DNA of 64,000 bases from Flavobacteriales bacterium (GCA_017303755.1 JAFLBS010000005.1:124001-188000); one strand, 5' to 3'. Numbered from the stretch's first letter, positions 43,126 to 52,851 are shown. The notes: a model not told the origin generated them from the sequence alone. Numbers and translations: made by a program.

Positions 43126-44592
43126 CTAGCGTCTGCGAATCTTTTCAACTATAGTTGTAACAACGGAATTAAAATCCTCAGAAATGTTCAACTTATAATT
43201 CACCCAAACGTACAGAGCAGTAATTAGCGTAGATTTTAAAATAATATTTACAATCGGATGAAACGGAAAATCCCAGTAATAAAAGGCAAAAAAGAATACC
43301 GCAAAAACTACTAAAGAAGTGATGGTTTTCAAGGTAAACGGATACAATTTCATTTTGATTACCACAAACAACAACTTGGCTAAACTGTATAAGGTAATCG
43401 AAATTAATGTCGCAATTGCCGCACCATTAATCCCATATTCAGGAATCAGCAACATGTTCAACGAAATGGCCATAAAAGCCAAAAGCAAACCTAAAAACAA
43501 TACCATTTTGTAGTACTTCGAGTTGAAAATAATAGCATTGTTATTCCCTAAAATCAAATCAAAATACTTTGAAAAACCAATCGTAAACACCACAAAGACG
43601 CCACCTCTATAATTTTCAGGCAATAACAAATACAACTGATTAATGTTGAGTAAAATCCCCAAAAACACTAAACCACCCACAATTTGCAAGGTGATGGATG
43701 TTTTTTTGTACAATTCGTTCAATTCATCATGCTTACCTTCGGTCATTAATTTGGCCGTAATGGGATAGGTAATTTGGTGCATCGCTCGACTCGGAACCGA
43801 AATGACCGTTGCTATAAAAATCGCCACCGAATAATACGCTATGTTCTCAATTTTGATGTATTGTCCGATCATGTTCTTGTCAATATCCAACAGCATATTT
43901 GCAATACTTCCCGAAAGAATAATGAATATCGAATAGATAAAAACTTGCTTTGTATTGCTCGGAAATTGGAAGGAAAATGACACCTTTTTGACTTTCATCG
44001 CATAAAAAAACATGACCAAAGTAGTGGCCAAATAAATTCCCATCAACGTATTGATAAAAGCTAAAGGCGACATCCAACCAAAATAAACGGCAAACAGAAA
44101 AATGGTTATGAAAACACGCAAAACGACTTCTTTGACAAAGCTTCCAAATACCGATTGCATGTGGACTTTCACCCAAGCGTAGAAAATTTCAAAATAACCC
44201 ATACACAAACCGATGACGGGAATTTGCCATACAAAATCGTGTATAATTGGGTTTTCTCTTGATAAAAAACTAGCGATGTATTCGTAGGTTAATGTTCCCA
44301 AAAGCACCATCGGAATCAGAAACAAAAAAGGCAACAACAGTACAAATGATAAAAATTGTCCTTTTTCTTTCTCGGTAGAATAATGTGAAAAGAATTTTAC
44401 CAATGTATTGTGAACTCCAAATGCCATCAACGGCATAATCACGTTGGCCGAAGACAAAATATAACCCGTCAATCCGTAATAGGTTTCACCCAAAAAATGC
44501 GGATACATAAACAACGTATTCGCAGCACCAATCACAAAACCAATGTAAGTGATAACTGTATTTTTGATGGATTGGTTGATTACGATACCCAT
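43126..44592 (-). CDS. Polysaccharide flippase (Wzx/MATE-like, oligosaccharide exporter family)
   Basis: 488 residues with about 12-14 predicted membrane helices throughout (GFVIGAANTLFMYPHFLG, VFIYSIFIILSGSIANMLL, MVLFLGLLLAFMAISLNMLL), a short basic loop pattern and a basic C-terminus KIRRR. The profile fits the PST/MVF flippase superfamily that moves undecaprenyl-linked glycans across the inner membrane. Last gene of an operon with a glycosyltransferase and YfhO, which supports a role in O-antigen, capsule or glycoprotein glycan assembly. The exact lipid-linked substrate cannot be told. Confidence 0.88.
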   Translation of the reverse strand: MGIVINQSIKNTVITYIGFVIGAANTLFMYPHFLGETYYGLTGYILSSANVIMPLMAFGVHNTLVKFFSHYSTEKEKGQFLSFVLLLPFLFLIPMVLLGTLTYEYIASFLSRENPIIHDFVWQIPVIGLCMGYFEIFYAWVKVHMQSVFGSFVKEVVLRVFITIFLFAVYFGWMSPLAFINTLMGIYLATTLVMFFYAMKVKKVSFSFQFPSNTKQVFIYSIFIILSGSIANMLLDIDKNMIGQYIKIENIAYYSVAIFIATVISVPSRAMHQITYPITAKLMTEGKHDELNELYKKTSITLQIVGGLVFLGILLNINQLYLLLPENYRGGVFVVFTIGFSKYFDLILGNNNAIIFNSKYYKMVLFLGLLLAFMAISLNMLLIPEYGINGAAIATLISITLYSLAKLLFVVIKMKLYPFTLKTITSLVVFAVFFFAFYYWDFPFHPIVNIILKSTLITALYVWVNYKLNISEDFNSVVTTIVEKIRRR

Positions 44593-44604
44593 TTTTAGAC
44601 TTTT

Positions 44605-45189
44605 TTATTCTCCACAATAATTATTATAATAGTTGACCAACTCTGGAATATTATTTTTGGTGAACTCGCGACTATTAATTTTTTCAACCACAATTTCACA
44701 ATCAGAAAAATAGCGTAAAGCTCTTGTTTTAAAACTGAATGAGAGTTCCATTGCTTTAGTTTCACCTTTTTTTCGGATGAAATACAAATTCTTTAAATTA
44801 AAACCGACTGCTGCTCCAACGCCAACACCACTTGTACCAATGTGACCAGTTGGTTGTACACCAAGTTGACCGTCCATTTCTCGGTAAAGATAAACCAAAC
44901 CTTGGTCGAGTAACTCCATTATAACAGGTTTACTGTATTTATCGGATTGAACATATTCATACCGTTCGGAAAAACCATAACCCGTAAAAGTTAATCCAAT
45001 TACAATTTGATCGTCCCAGATTTCAGTTTTATCATCTTCTGAAACTCTAAAATGGATTTTATCGTTTTTTATTTGCCCTAAACCTTTAACTTCAGTACTG
45101 TCTTTAAAAACCAAAACAGCTTCACGCTCTTGACCGAACATCAATTGAAACAGAAAAAAGAACACTAATAAGAGGCGTTTTTGAATCAC
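44605..45189 (-). CDS. Small secreted protein of unknown function in the envelope operon
   Basis: 194 residues. Signal peptide MIQKRLLLVFFFLFQLMFGQ; a compact mature domain with VLVFKDSTEVKGLGQIKNDKIHFR and Gly-rich VGVGAAVGFNLKNLYFIRK. No family recognised. Its ATG overlaps the glycosyltransferase stop by four bases (45186-45189) and its stop is 12 bases before the flippase start, so it is co-translated with envelope-glycan genes. Confidence 0.7.
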   Translation of the reverse strand: MIQKRLLLVFFFLFQLMFGQEREAVLVFKDSTEVKGLGQIKNDKIHFRVSEDDKTEIWDDQIVIGLTFTGYGFSERYEYVQSDKYSKPVIMELLDQGLVYLYREMDGQLGVQPTGHIGTSGVGVGAAVGFNLKNLYFIRKKGETKAMELSFSFKTRALRYFSDCEIVVEKINSREFTKNNIPELVNYYNNYCGE

Positions 45190-46478
45190 TTTTGAATCAG
45201 TTTTACTAATTGTTCCGTAAGTTTTTTTCTTGAATACTGTTGCAATCCCACTGGAAAAACACTTAATTTTTTCTCCAAATACAACTCAAAATAAGATTCA
45301 ATTGTTTTTTTCAATTTGTCTTTTTCTTCGTACGTAAAGAAAACACCTGTATTAGTTGATGTAATAATTTCAGCAAAATCAGAATCTTTGGGTCCGATGG
45401 CAATAATAGGTCGTTCTGAAACTAAATATTCAAATACTTTTCCTGGAATGATGCTTTTAGTTTCGGGTGAATCAATTTCGATCAACAACAATACTTGCGA
45501 TTTTCGCTGATGTTCTAGCGCTTGTTGGTGTGAAACATAACCTAAATTAGCAACATAATCTATCAAATTGAATTGGGCAATCGAATCCAAAATCTCCTGA
45601 CTCACTTTGCCTATCAATTTCAATTGAAAATGAGCTGCAAAGTTTTGGTTTTCATGGGTCAATTCGTTTAAAGCTTCCCACAACAACTTCGGATTTCGAT
45701 CCGACAAAAATGAACCAATATGAGCTAAAGTAAACTTTTCGTCCAAAACTTGTTTGGTGATATTTTCAACATCATAACCATTGGTAATGACTTCAATAGG
45801 TTTTGAAGTTATGGCTTTGAATTCTTCTTTGGTAGTTTTACTGGTTACAATAATTGTATCAGCCGTATTGAGTACTTCTCGCTCTAATTTTTTATGCTTT
45901 TTTTCAGCATAAGAAGACAATTTCAATGCTTTGTGATAGCCGATGGTTGTCCACGGATCACGAAAATCGGCCAACCATGTTACATTGAGTTCTTTTTTCA
46001 AATGCAAACCAATCAAATGCAAACTGTGTGGTGGACCCGAAGTGACTATAGCATCTATTTGATTTTCTTGAATGTATTTTTTTAAGTACCTAACAGATGG
46101 TTTCACCCACAAAAAACGCGCATCGGGAATGAAAACATTTCCTCTAATCCAAAGTAAAAAACGTTGTAAAAGAGTTTGTTTTTTGGCAGCAGGAATGATT
46201 CCGGAACTGATTTTTTGAGTGGAGTTTTTAGAAAAAAAAGACGCCAATTGATACGGTTCAAAAATGCGGTTGTTCAGAATAATTGCTTTGTCTGAAACGT
46301 CTTTTTGCAAACCTTCATCCATAATCGGATACGTTGGGTTTTCTGGAATATATACTATTGGCTGAATATCAAAATCGGGTAAATACTTAACAAATTTGAG
46401 CCAACGTTGTACTCCTGGTCCGCCAGCTGGAGGCCAATAATATGTGATAATAAGAAGTTTTTTTTCGTCTTCAGACAT
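45186..46478 (-). CDS. Glycosyltransferase family 4 protein
   Basis: 430 residues, cytoplasmic, GT-B type. N-terminal YYWPPAGGPGVQRWLKFVKYL is the usual start of this GT4 subgroup; the C-terminal Rossmann half has FTLAHIGSFLSDRNPKLL and VIPGKVFEYLVSERPIIAIG, with the E-x7-E region (KSIIPGKVFEYL) that contacts the sugar nucleotide. Adds a sugar from an activated donor to a growing glycan at the inner membrane; donor and acceptor unknown. Ten bases downstream of the YfhO gene and overlapping the next gene. Confidence 0.9.
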   Translation of the reverse strand: MSEDEKKLLIITYYWPPAGGPGVQRWLKFVKYLPDFDIQPIVYIPENPTYPIMDEGLQKDVSDKAIILNNRIFEPYQLASFFSKNSTQKISSGIIPAAKKQTLLQRFLLWIRGNVFIPDARFLWVKPSVRYLKKYIQENQIDAIVTSGPPHSLHLIGLHLKKELNVTWLADFRDPWTTIGYHKALKLSSYAEKKHKKLEREVLNTADTIIVTSKTTKEEFKAITSKPIEVITNGYDVENITKQVLDEKFTLAHIGSFLSDRNPKLLWEALNELTHENQNFAAHFQLKLIGKVSQEILDSIAQFNLIDYVANLGYVSHQQALEHQRKSQVLLLIEIDSPETKSIIPGKVFEYLVSERPIIAIGPKDSDFAEIITSTNTGVFFTYEEKDKLKKTIESYFELYLEKKLSVFPVGLQQYSRKKLTEQLVKLIQK

Positions 46479-46488
46479 TATCTTTAGG

Positions 46489-48969
46489 CTATTTGCTATC
46501 CTTAACTTTTGGCGATAACTGTTCTTGATTTTTTCTCAAAAAATAAACTCCAGCACCAATTAAAACCAACATCAACAACGAGCTAATTAAGGCAATTGTA
46601 CTTCCTGTTTTAACCACTTGTGGTTCAAATTTAAACTCAATTTTATGTTTTCCAGCTGGAACTTCCAAACCGCGTAAAGCATAATTCACACGAAGAATTG
46701 TAGCTTCTTTACCATCAATTGTTGCTTTCCAACCATTTTTGTAATACATCTCAGAAAACACAGCAAAACCTTTGTTTGTATTATTGGAAACGTATTGTAA
46801 ATGATTAGGTTTATAACTGGTAAGTTGAACGGTAGCTGTACTGTCAACGGTAAATTTCTTGTCAGATTTTGGCATTGCCTTGTAAATTCCATCTATATTT
46901 GGTGAATAAATAGCCACATTTTTGGTATCTAATTTATTCAAAGCCTTCATTTCAGCATCGGCATTTGCTACTGGTTTTAAGTCGCTTACAAACCATGCAT
47001 TTCCATTAGCATCAGTGTTTTTAACTGGGAACTCTTGTCCTTGTTCGTCGATTTGAATCAGATATTTTACATTAAGCATATTTAAAACACCTACATTATT
47101 CTTTACGATTTGGTAATCGAACAATTCTTGCATTCGTTTAGGACGTACTGCCGAATAACCGCCAATTGATTTATGAAAATAAGATGCTTTCCCGTTTAAA
47201 TATCCTTCAATATCCAATACACGATAAACTGATTTGTCTTCCAAAATCTGTTGATCTGCTTGAGAAGCTTCAAACGGAATGTCTACTTGTCTGGCACTAA
47301 CAAAATCATCTTTGTTTACGTATTTTTTATCAACAAAAAACAAATCAGACACCATTAAAAGTCCGATTAAGATAACTGCGATAGTGGCTTTTAATTTGTT
47401 TTTCACATACATAAACATCAAACCAAACACAAGTACAACAAAAAAACCTGAACGCAATAAATCGGCAGCATATAAACTTTTACGATCTTGTTTTAGGGCT
47501 TCAATAAAATTCACTCCAAATGATTTATCATCACTCTGGCTGAACATTTGCAGTAATTGACCGTCCATTTGTCCTTCAAAATCAAACGAACTTCTGATTA
47601 AAAACAGCCCGATTAAGATTCCGAAAACAGTAGCTGAAGCTTTCCACAAACTTGACCATTGTTTTTCTTTATCAGTAGTAAAAAAAGAGTGTAATCCCAT
47701 GATAGCCAGAACAGGAATACACAATTCCAAAATCACTTGTATAGAAGAAACGGCTCTGAATTTATCGTACAACGGCACATAATCAATAAAGAAATCGGTT
47801 AAGGTGTTGAAATTTTTCCCCCAAGACAGCAGAAGCGAAAGAATGGCTCCAGCTAAAAAAGCATATTTTATTTTACGTTTGTCGTGGTACATTCCCAATA
47901 CAAACAAAAAGAACACTACGATTCCGATGTATGCTGGTGCTGCCACAATTGGTTGTTGTCCCCAATAAGTAATTCCGTAACTTTGAGTAAACTGCAATGC
48001 TTCATCGGGTGATGCTCCGTATTGCAACATATAGTCGTAAACGCTTGAATCTTCATTTAAAGCCTCGCTATTTCCACCACCAAAAAGTCGTGGCGCAATC
48101 AAGTTAAAACTCTCTCCAATTCCGTAGCTGTACTCGGTGATGTATTCTCTATCCAAAGCAGAATCGCCTGTTTTTTTGCTTCCATCAGCATTAAAAGTTA
48201 AGTCGCTTTTACTTCGAATACTAAAATCGGTAAACTCTTTAGTGGCCAATAAACTTGTAGCATTGGCTCCAACTGCTAAAATTACTGCACCAACAAAAAC
48301 CAATGCAATTTTTGGAATGGATTTAACATCGTTTTCTTTGATTAATTTGTAGGCATAATAGATTCCGATGAACAACAATAAAAACAACAGATAATACGTC
48401 ATTTGAAAGTGATTGGCATTGATTTCTAACGCAGTAGCAACCATGGTTAATAATCCTCCAACAATGTATCTCTTTTTGAAAACTAATAGTACACCCGCAA
48501 CTACCATTGGCATATAAGCAATGGCATGAGCTTTGGCATTATGACCCACTCCAAGTATAACTATCAAATAAGTGGATAATCCGAAAGCCAAAGCACCAAA
48601 AAAGGCTTTGAGCGAATCCACCTTCAATACTAGCAGCAACAGATAAAATCCTAAAAAGTATAAAAACAAATAATCTGCAGGACGCGGTAAAAAGCGTAAC
48701 ACATCGTCTAAATGGCCTATAAAATCATTAGGATATTTGGCACCGAGTTGGTACGTTGGCATTCCACCAAAAGCAGAATTTGTCCAAAATGGTTCAGCAT
48801 TTTCACTTGCTCTAAAATCATTTTGTTCTTTTGCCATTGCCGTGTACTGAACGATATCGGATTGGAGTATTTTTTTTCCTTGAAGAACAGGATAAAAGTA
48901 AATAATGGAACAAATTACGAAACCAATTATGGCTAAAAGATGAGGATAGAACTTATTGAGTTGCTTCAT
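46489..48969 (-). CDS. YfhO family multi-pass membrane protein (GT-C-like)
   Basis: 826 residues. The N-terminal 560 residues hold about 12 membrane helices with a large periplasmic loop after helix 1 (WTNSAFGGMPTYQLGAKYP, the GGMPxYQ motif of YfhO/GT-C proteins). A periplasmic domain follows (about 575-790; VLNMLNVKYLI, GWKATIDGKEATILRVNYALRG), then a final helix (about 795-815). YfhO proteins are required for glycosylation of lipoteichoic acid or related glycans in Firmicutes; in Bacteroidota they appear in envelope-glycan clusters. Likely transfers sugars from a lipid carrier outside the inner membrane. Confidence 0.9.
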   Translation of the reverse strand: MKQLNKFYPHLLAIIGFVICSIIYFYPVLQGKKILQSDIVQYTAMAKEQNDFRASENAEPFWTNSAFGGMPTYQLGAKYPNDFIGHLDDVLRFLPRPADYLFLYFLGFYLLLLVLKVDSLKAFFGALAFGLSTYLIVILGVGHNAKAHAIAYMPMVVAGVLLVFKKRYIVGGLLTMVATALEINANHFQMTYYLLFLLLFIGIYYAYKLIKENDVKSIPKIALVFVGAVILAVGANATSLLATKEFTDFSIRSKSDLTFNADGSKKTGDSALDREYITEYSYGIGESFNLIAPRLFGGGNSEALNEDSSVYDYMLQYGASPDEALQFTQSYGITYWGQQPIVAAPAYIGIVVFFLFVLGMYHDKRKIKYAFLAGAILSLLLSWGKNFNTLTDFFIDYVPLYDKFRAVSSIQVILELCIPVLAIMGLHSFFTTDKEKQWSSLWKASATVFGILIGLFLIRSSFDFEGQMDGQLLQMFSQSDDKSFGVNFIEALKQDRKSLYAADLLRSGFFVVLVFGLMFMYVKNKLKATIAVILIGLLMVSDLFFVDKKYVNKDDFVSARQVDIPFEASQADQQILEDKSVYRVLDIEGYLNGKASYFHKSIGGYSAVRPKRMQELFDYQIVKNNVGVLNMLNVKYLIQIDEQGQEFPVKNTDANGNAWFVSDLKPVANADAEMKALNKLDTKNVAIYSPNIDGIYKAMPKSDKKFTVDSTATVQLTSYKPNHLQYVSNNTNKGFAVFSEMYYKNGWKATIDGKEATILRVNYALRGLEVPAGKHKIEFKFEPQVVKTGSTIALISSLLMLVLIGAGVYFLRKNQEQLSPKVKDSK

Positions 48970-49007
48970 TTTTTTTGTTTGAATTTATACTGAATCAGAT
49001 GTATTAA

Positions 49008-49259
49008 CTAATCTACTTCTTCGTAGTCGATGTACTCGCCGACGATTTTTTTCTCTTTGGATTTTTCAGATGTAGACGAATTAGGATTGCTGTTATCGAA
49101 CTGATTTTGATGTTGTTGATTGAATTGTTCTTGGGCTTTTTCGACCATTTTTCGCATCATAATCGGAAAAAATAATCGAGCCAAAAACTTCAAAATATAG
49201 TAGATGGCAACAATCCATAAAATTGTTCTAACAAAACTGGGAAAAGATGCTTCTTGCAT
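49008..49259 (-). CDS. DUF4834-type small membrane protein
   Basis: 83 residues: one N-terminal membrane helix (TILWIVAIYYILKFLARLFFP), then a charged Gln/Asn/Ser-rich tail ending VGEYIDYEEVD. This composition, including the conserved acidic GEYIDYEE end, matches the DUF4834 family common in Flavobacteriia next to YfhO. Function unknown. First gene of the minus-strand envelope operon, 18 bases after the promoter box. Confidence 0.78.
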   Translation of the reverse strand: MQEASFPSFVRTILWIVAIYYILKFLARLFFPIMMRKMVEKAQEQFNQQHQNQFDNSNPNSSTSEKSKEKKIVGEYIDYEEVD

Positions 49260-49276
49260 TATAAAACTATTTTCGT

Positions 49277-49284
49277 CAAAAATA
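49277..49284 (-). promoter_or_regulatory. -7 box TATTTTTG of the envelope operon
   Basis: Perfect TAnnTTTG on the minus strand, 18 bases before the DUF4834 start. With the box at 49340 it forms a compact divergent promoter pair. Confidence 0.65.
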
Positions 49285-49339
49285 CTAAATTCTGATATTT
49301 AAAATTAGTTTCGCTTCTTAAATAAATAATAAAAAATAG

Positions 49340-49347
49340 TACATTTG
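49340..49347 (+). promoter_or_regulatory. -7 box TACATTTG of the barrel/acetyltransferase unit
   Basis: Perfect TAnnTTTG, 34 bases before the ATG at 49381; it overlaps a TTG at 49345 that would otherwise extend the reading frame. Confidence 0.65.
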
Positions 49348-49380
49348 GAAAACCAATCTAAAAAAGTCAAATTCGAGTTT

Positions 49381-50352
49381 ATGAATTTCAAAAAAATAGC
49401 CTCAACAGCACTGTTTTTCTTATCCATTACTTGTTTAAGTCAACATACTGATGTAATCAATTCTAACAGACCAAGCGAATCGATGTCGGCTTTTGCTGTC
49501 GGTAAAAATGTGATTCAAATTGAATCGGGAGTGAATTACATCAACGACAAGCACAAACTGTTAGAATACCAATCAAGCGGAATGTTCATGGATTTTACAG
49601 CTCGTTATGGTTTGCTTTTTGAGCAACTTGAGGCCATTGCCGAAATCAGCTACCAAATGGACAAATACCAATTGGAAGACAACGAAGCTTTTAAAAGAAG
49701 CGGGATGCGATCAATGAATATGGGATTAAAATATTTAGTGTTCGATCCGTACAAAAACCGAAAAGAGGAAATTAATCTATACAGTTGGAAAGCCAATCAT
49801 AAGTTCAAGTGGAATCAGTTCATTCCGGCCGTTTCAGTATATGGCGGACTCAATTTAAACTTTTCCAATCCGTTTTTATTAAGGGATGAAAAACCATCCA
49901 ATTTTAGTCCAAAAGCCATGCTAATGACACAAAATATTTTCGGAAACGGATTTGTTTTGATTACCAATGTTTTCATGGATAAAATCACAACTGAATACAG
50001 TCAGTTTGGGTATTTAATTACATTAACCAAAGGAATTAATGACAATTGGTCGGTGTTTTTTGAAAATAAAGGAATCAAAAGTGACTACTATTCGGATGGA
50101 ATTTTCTCGACTGGAGCGGCGTATTTATTGGGTAAAAATTTACAAGTTGATTTTACAATGAGTAAAAATTTTAAAGACACGCCTTCCTTATTTTATGGCG
50201 GATTTGGAGTTTCGTGGCGTTCGGACATCAATTACAAAGAAGTTCGAATTAAAATAGAGAAAGACAAAAGTAAAATGGACAAAAAGGTGGAGAAAAAAGA
50301 CAAAAAGAGCAAAAAGAAACGAGTGGATGAAGTTAAAATTGAAACCCCATAA
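49381..50352 (+). CDS. Predicted outer-membrane beta-barrel protein
   Basis: 323 residues from the ATG at 49381 (signal peptide MNFKKIASTALFFLSITCLSQ); an upstream TTG at 49345 is inside the promoter box. The mature part starts with NRPSESMSAFAVGKNVIQIESG and shows alternating strands (FVLITNVFMDKITTEYSQFGYLI), as in the MetA-pathway/transporter-like barrel family. It ends with an unusual Lys-rich tail (about 290-323). Function not known; perhaps a channel. Six bases upstream of the acetyltransferase gene in the same unit. Confidence 0.75.
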   Translation: MNFKKIASTALFFLSITCLSQHTDVINSNRPSESMSAFAVGKNVIQIESGVNYINDKHKLLEYQSSGMFMDFTARYGLLFEQLEAIAEISYQMDKYQLEDNEAFKRSGMRSMNMGLKYLVFDPYKNRKEEINLYSWKANHKFKWNQFIPAVSVYGGLNLNFSNPFLLRDEKPSNFSPKAMLMTQNIFGNGFVLITNVFMDKITTEYSQFGYLITLTKGINDNWSVFFENKGIKSDYYSDGIFSTGAAYLLGKNLQVDFTMSKNFKDTPSLFYGGFGVSWRSDINYKEVRIKIEKDKSKMDKKVEKKDKKSKKKRVDEVKIETP

Positions 50353-50358
50353 TTACTA

Positions 50359-51483
50359 ATGATTACAATTAAAGAAGCAACTACCAAAGCTGAATTAAAA
50401 GAATACATACAATTTCCATTTACCTTATACAAAGACAATCCAAACTGGATTCCGCCTTTGATTAATGACGAATTAACTACATTCGACAAAACCAAAAACC
50501 CAGCATTTGCTAGTGCTGAAGCTTATTTTTATATTGCTTATCGCGATAATAAGGTAGTAGGACGAATCGCTGCAATCATCAATTGGGACGAGGTAAACGA
50601 CCAACAAAAAAGAAAAGTACGTTTTGGTTGGTGGGATGTGATTGACGACATTGAAGTCACTAAAGCCTTACTCGAAAAAGTGTACGAGTTGGGAAGAAAA
50701 AACAAATTAGAATACGTTGAAGGTCCGATGGGATTTTCAAATCTAGATAAAGTAGGTGTTCTTACGTACGGATTTGACCAAATGGGTTCGATGATTACGT
50801 GGTACAATTTGCCTTACTACAAAGACCATTTGGAACAATTGGGTTATGTGAAAGAAAAAGAATACCTCGAAAATGAAATGCTTTTTAAAAACATAAAACC
50901 CGAATTTTTTTATAAAGCGCAAGAGTTGATTAAAAAAAGGTATCAACTGAAACCCATGAACTTTACCAAAACCAAAGACATAATGCCGTATGTAGATGAA
51001 ATGTTTGATTTATTCAACTCTTCGTATGCCAGTTTATCGTCTTTTGTGGCTATAACCGATGTTCAAAAAGAGTTTTTCAAAAAGAAATACATCAGTTTCA
51101 TCAACCCCGAATTCATCAAATTTGTGATGGATAAAGACAATAAAATGGTCGCTTTTAGTATTGTAATGCCCAGTTTTTCTGGCGCATTAAAAAAGGCAAA
51201 TGGCAAATTATTTCCTTTTGGTTTTTATCATTTATTGAAGGCAAGAAACACTAGTAAAGAAGTGCTTTTCTATCTGATTGGTGTTGATCCTGAATATCAA
51301 AACAAAGGAGTTACTGCTATTATTTTTAACGAATATTATGAAGCATTTAAATTGAAAGGAATAGAAAAATGCATCCGAACACCCGAATTAGAAGACAACA
51401 TCGCCATTCATAATTTATGGAAGCATTTTGATCCTGTTATTACAAAACGAAGACGAACGTATCGATTGGATTTGCCGAAATAG
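50359..51483 (+). CDS. GNAT-superfamily N-acetyltransferase-like protein
   Basis: 374 residues, cytoplasmic. N-terminal TKAELKEYIQFPFTLYKDNPNW and AYRDNKVVGRIAAIINW, then a central GFSNLDKVGVLTYGFDQMGSM, and near the C-terminus FYLIGVDPEYQNKGVTAIIF, which has the Q/R-x-x-G-x-G/A acetyl-CoA-binding pattern (QNKGVT). The double-domain length suggests a large GNAT variant found across Bacteroidota; the acceptor is unknown. Second gene of the 49381 unit, followed by a bidirectional terminator. Confidence 0.8.
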   Translation: MITIKEATTKAELKEYIQFPFTLYKDNPNWIPPLINDELTTFDKTKNPAFASAEAYFYIAYRDNKVVGRIAAIINWDEVNDQQKRKVRFGWWDVIDDIEVTKALLEKVYELGRKNKLEYVEGPMGFSNLDKVGVLTYGFDQMGSMITWYNLPYYKDHLEQLGYVKEKEYLENEMLFKNIKPEFFYKAQELIKKRYQLKPMNFTKTKDIMPYVDEMFDLFNSSYASLSSFVAITDVQKEFFKKKYISFINPEFIKFVMDKDNKMVAFSIVMPSFSGALKKANGKLFPFGFYHLLKARNTSKEVLFYLIGVDPEYQNKGVTAIIFNEYYEAFKLKGIEKCIRTPELEDNIAIHNLWKHFDPVITKRRRTYRLDLPK

Positions 51484-51507
51484 TCTAACTTCAACATTTA
51501 TATAACA

Positions 51508-51538
51508 AAAAACCATCCCGAATAAGGATGGTTTTTTT
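51508..51538. terminator. Bidirectional terminator between convergent genes
   Basis: Arms AAAAACCATCC and GGATGGTTTTT with a 7-base loop, A-rich on the left and T-rich on the right. It serves the acetyltransferase gene (plus) and the alpha-oxoamine synthase gene (minus). Confidence 0.9.
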
Positions 51539-51557
51539 ATTTAAAACTATTTTGTTA

Positions 51558-52817
51558 TTACGAAACGTCTACTGTAGTTGCTTCTGCAATCTTTTTGTAG
51601 GTTCCGTTGAGTAATTTCTCGCGAATGGCTTCAAAAGCAGCTAAAGTTTCATCAATATCTGCAATGGTGTGAGAAGAGGTAGGAATCATTCTCAACAATA
51701 TAATTCCTTTTGGAATTACTGGATACACTACAATCGACAAGAAAATACCGTAGTTTTCTCTTAAATCATTCACCATTACCATTGCTTCCGGAATAGAACC
51801 TTCAAGGTAAACAGGTGTGATACAAGTATTAGTATCTCCAATATTAAATCCTCTTTCTTTTAAACCGCTTTGTAATGCATTTACATTTACCCAAAGTTTA
51901 TCTTTAATTTCAGATGAATTACGCAATAATTCAAGACGCTTTAACGAACCAATAGTCTGAATCATTGGTAATGCTTTAGCAAACATTTGAGAGCGTAAAT
52001 TATATTTCAAATAATCGATAATATCTTTATCAGCAGCAACAAAAGCACCAATATTAGCCATCGATTTTGCGAAAGTAGAGAAATACACATCAATTCCGTC
52101 TTGACAACCTTGCTCCTCACCTGCTCCAGCTCCAGTTTTACCCAAAGTTCCAAAACCGTGCGCATCGTCTACCAATAAACGGAAATTGTATTTTTTCTTC
52201 ATTTCTACAATTTCTCTTAATTTTCCTTGTTGTCCGCGCATTCCGAAAACACCTTCAGTGATGAATAAAATTCCACCACCTGTTTCTTCAGCTAATTTAG
52301 TTGCCCGTTGCAAGTTCTTTTCCATACTTTCAACGTCGTTATGACGGTACGTAAAACGTTTTCCCATGTGCAAACGAACACCATCAATAATACAAGCGTG
52401 TGCGTCAACATCATAAACTATAACGTCGTTTTTAGTTACTAAAGCATCAATAATTGATACCATTCCTTGGTAACCAAAATTCAATAAATAAGCCGATTCT
52501 TTCATTACGAATTCGGCCAACTCATTTTCTAATTGTTCGTGGAATTTGGTATGACCACTCATCATTCTCGCTCCCATCGGATACGCTGCACCATATGCAA
52601 TCGCCGCATCAGTGTCGGCTTGGCGCACTTCTGGATGATTGGCTAAACCTAAGTAATCATTCAAACTCCAGTTTAAAATATTTTTTCCGTGGAATTGCAT
52701 TCTCGGACCTAATTCACCTTCTAATTTAGGAAACACATAGTATCCTTCTGCTTGTGAAGCCCATTTTCCTAGTGGTCCTTTATTGTTTTGTATTCTTTCA
52801 AATAAATCTTTTACCAT
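51558..52817 (-). CDS. Alpha-oxoamine synthase family PLP enzyme (Kbl/SPT/CFAT-like)
   Basis: 419 residues. Fold-type I PLP enzyme joining an acyl-CoA or acyl-ACP with an amino acid and releasing CO2. Motifs: NDYLGLANHPEV, GARMMSGHTKFHEQLE, H140 in DVDAHACIIDG (stacks on PLP), LLVDDAHGFGTLGKTGAG (D217, H220) and the Schiff-base Lys K251 in YFSTFAKSMANIG. The family contains 2-amino-3-ketobutyrate CoA ligase, serine palmitoyltransferase and cysteate acyltransferase. In Flavobacteriaceae a homologue starts sulfonolipid (capnine) synthesis, needed for gliding; that is a possible role but sequence alone does not decide. Its own promoter lies at 52844-52851. Confidence 0.85.
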   Translation of the reverse strand: MVKDLFERIQNNKGPLGKWASQAEGYYVFPKLEGELGPRMQFHGKNILNWSLNDYLGLANHPEVRQADTDAAIAYGAAYPMGARMMSGHTKFHEQLENELAEFVMKESAYLLNFGYQGMVSIIDALVTKNDVIVYDVDAHACIIDGVRLHMGKRFTYRHNDVESMEKNLQRATKLAEETGGGILFITEGVFGMRGQQGKLREIVEMKKKYNFRLLVDDAHGFGTLGKTGAGAGEEQGCQDGIDVYFSTFAKSMANIGAFVAADKDIIDYLKYNLRSQMFAKALPMIQTIGSLKRLELLRNSSEIKDKLWVNVNALQSGLKERGFNIGDTNTCITPVYLEGSIPEAMVMVNDLRENYGIFLSIVVYPVIPKGIILLRMIPTSSHTIADIDETLAAFEAIREKLLNGTYKKIAEATTVDVS

Positions 52818-52843
52818 GATAAATATGTTGTTAAAAAACGATG

Positions 52844-52851
52844 CAAAAGTA
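52844..52851 (-). promoter_or_regulatory. -7 box TACTTTTG of the oxoamine synthase gene
   Basis: Perfect TAnnTTTG on the minus strand, 27 bases before the start at 52817. Confidence 0.65.
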
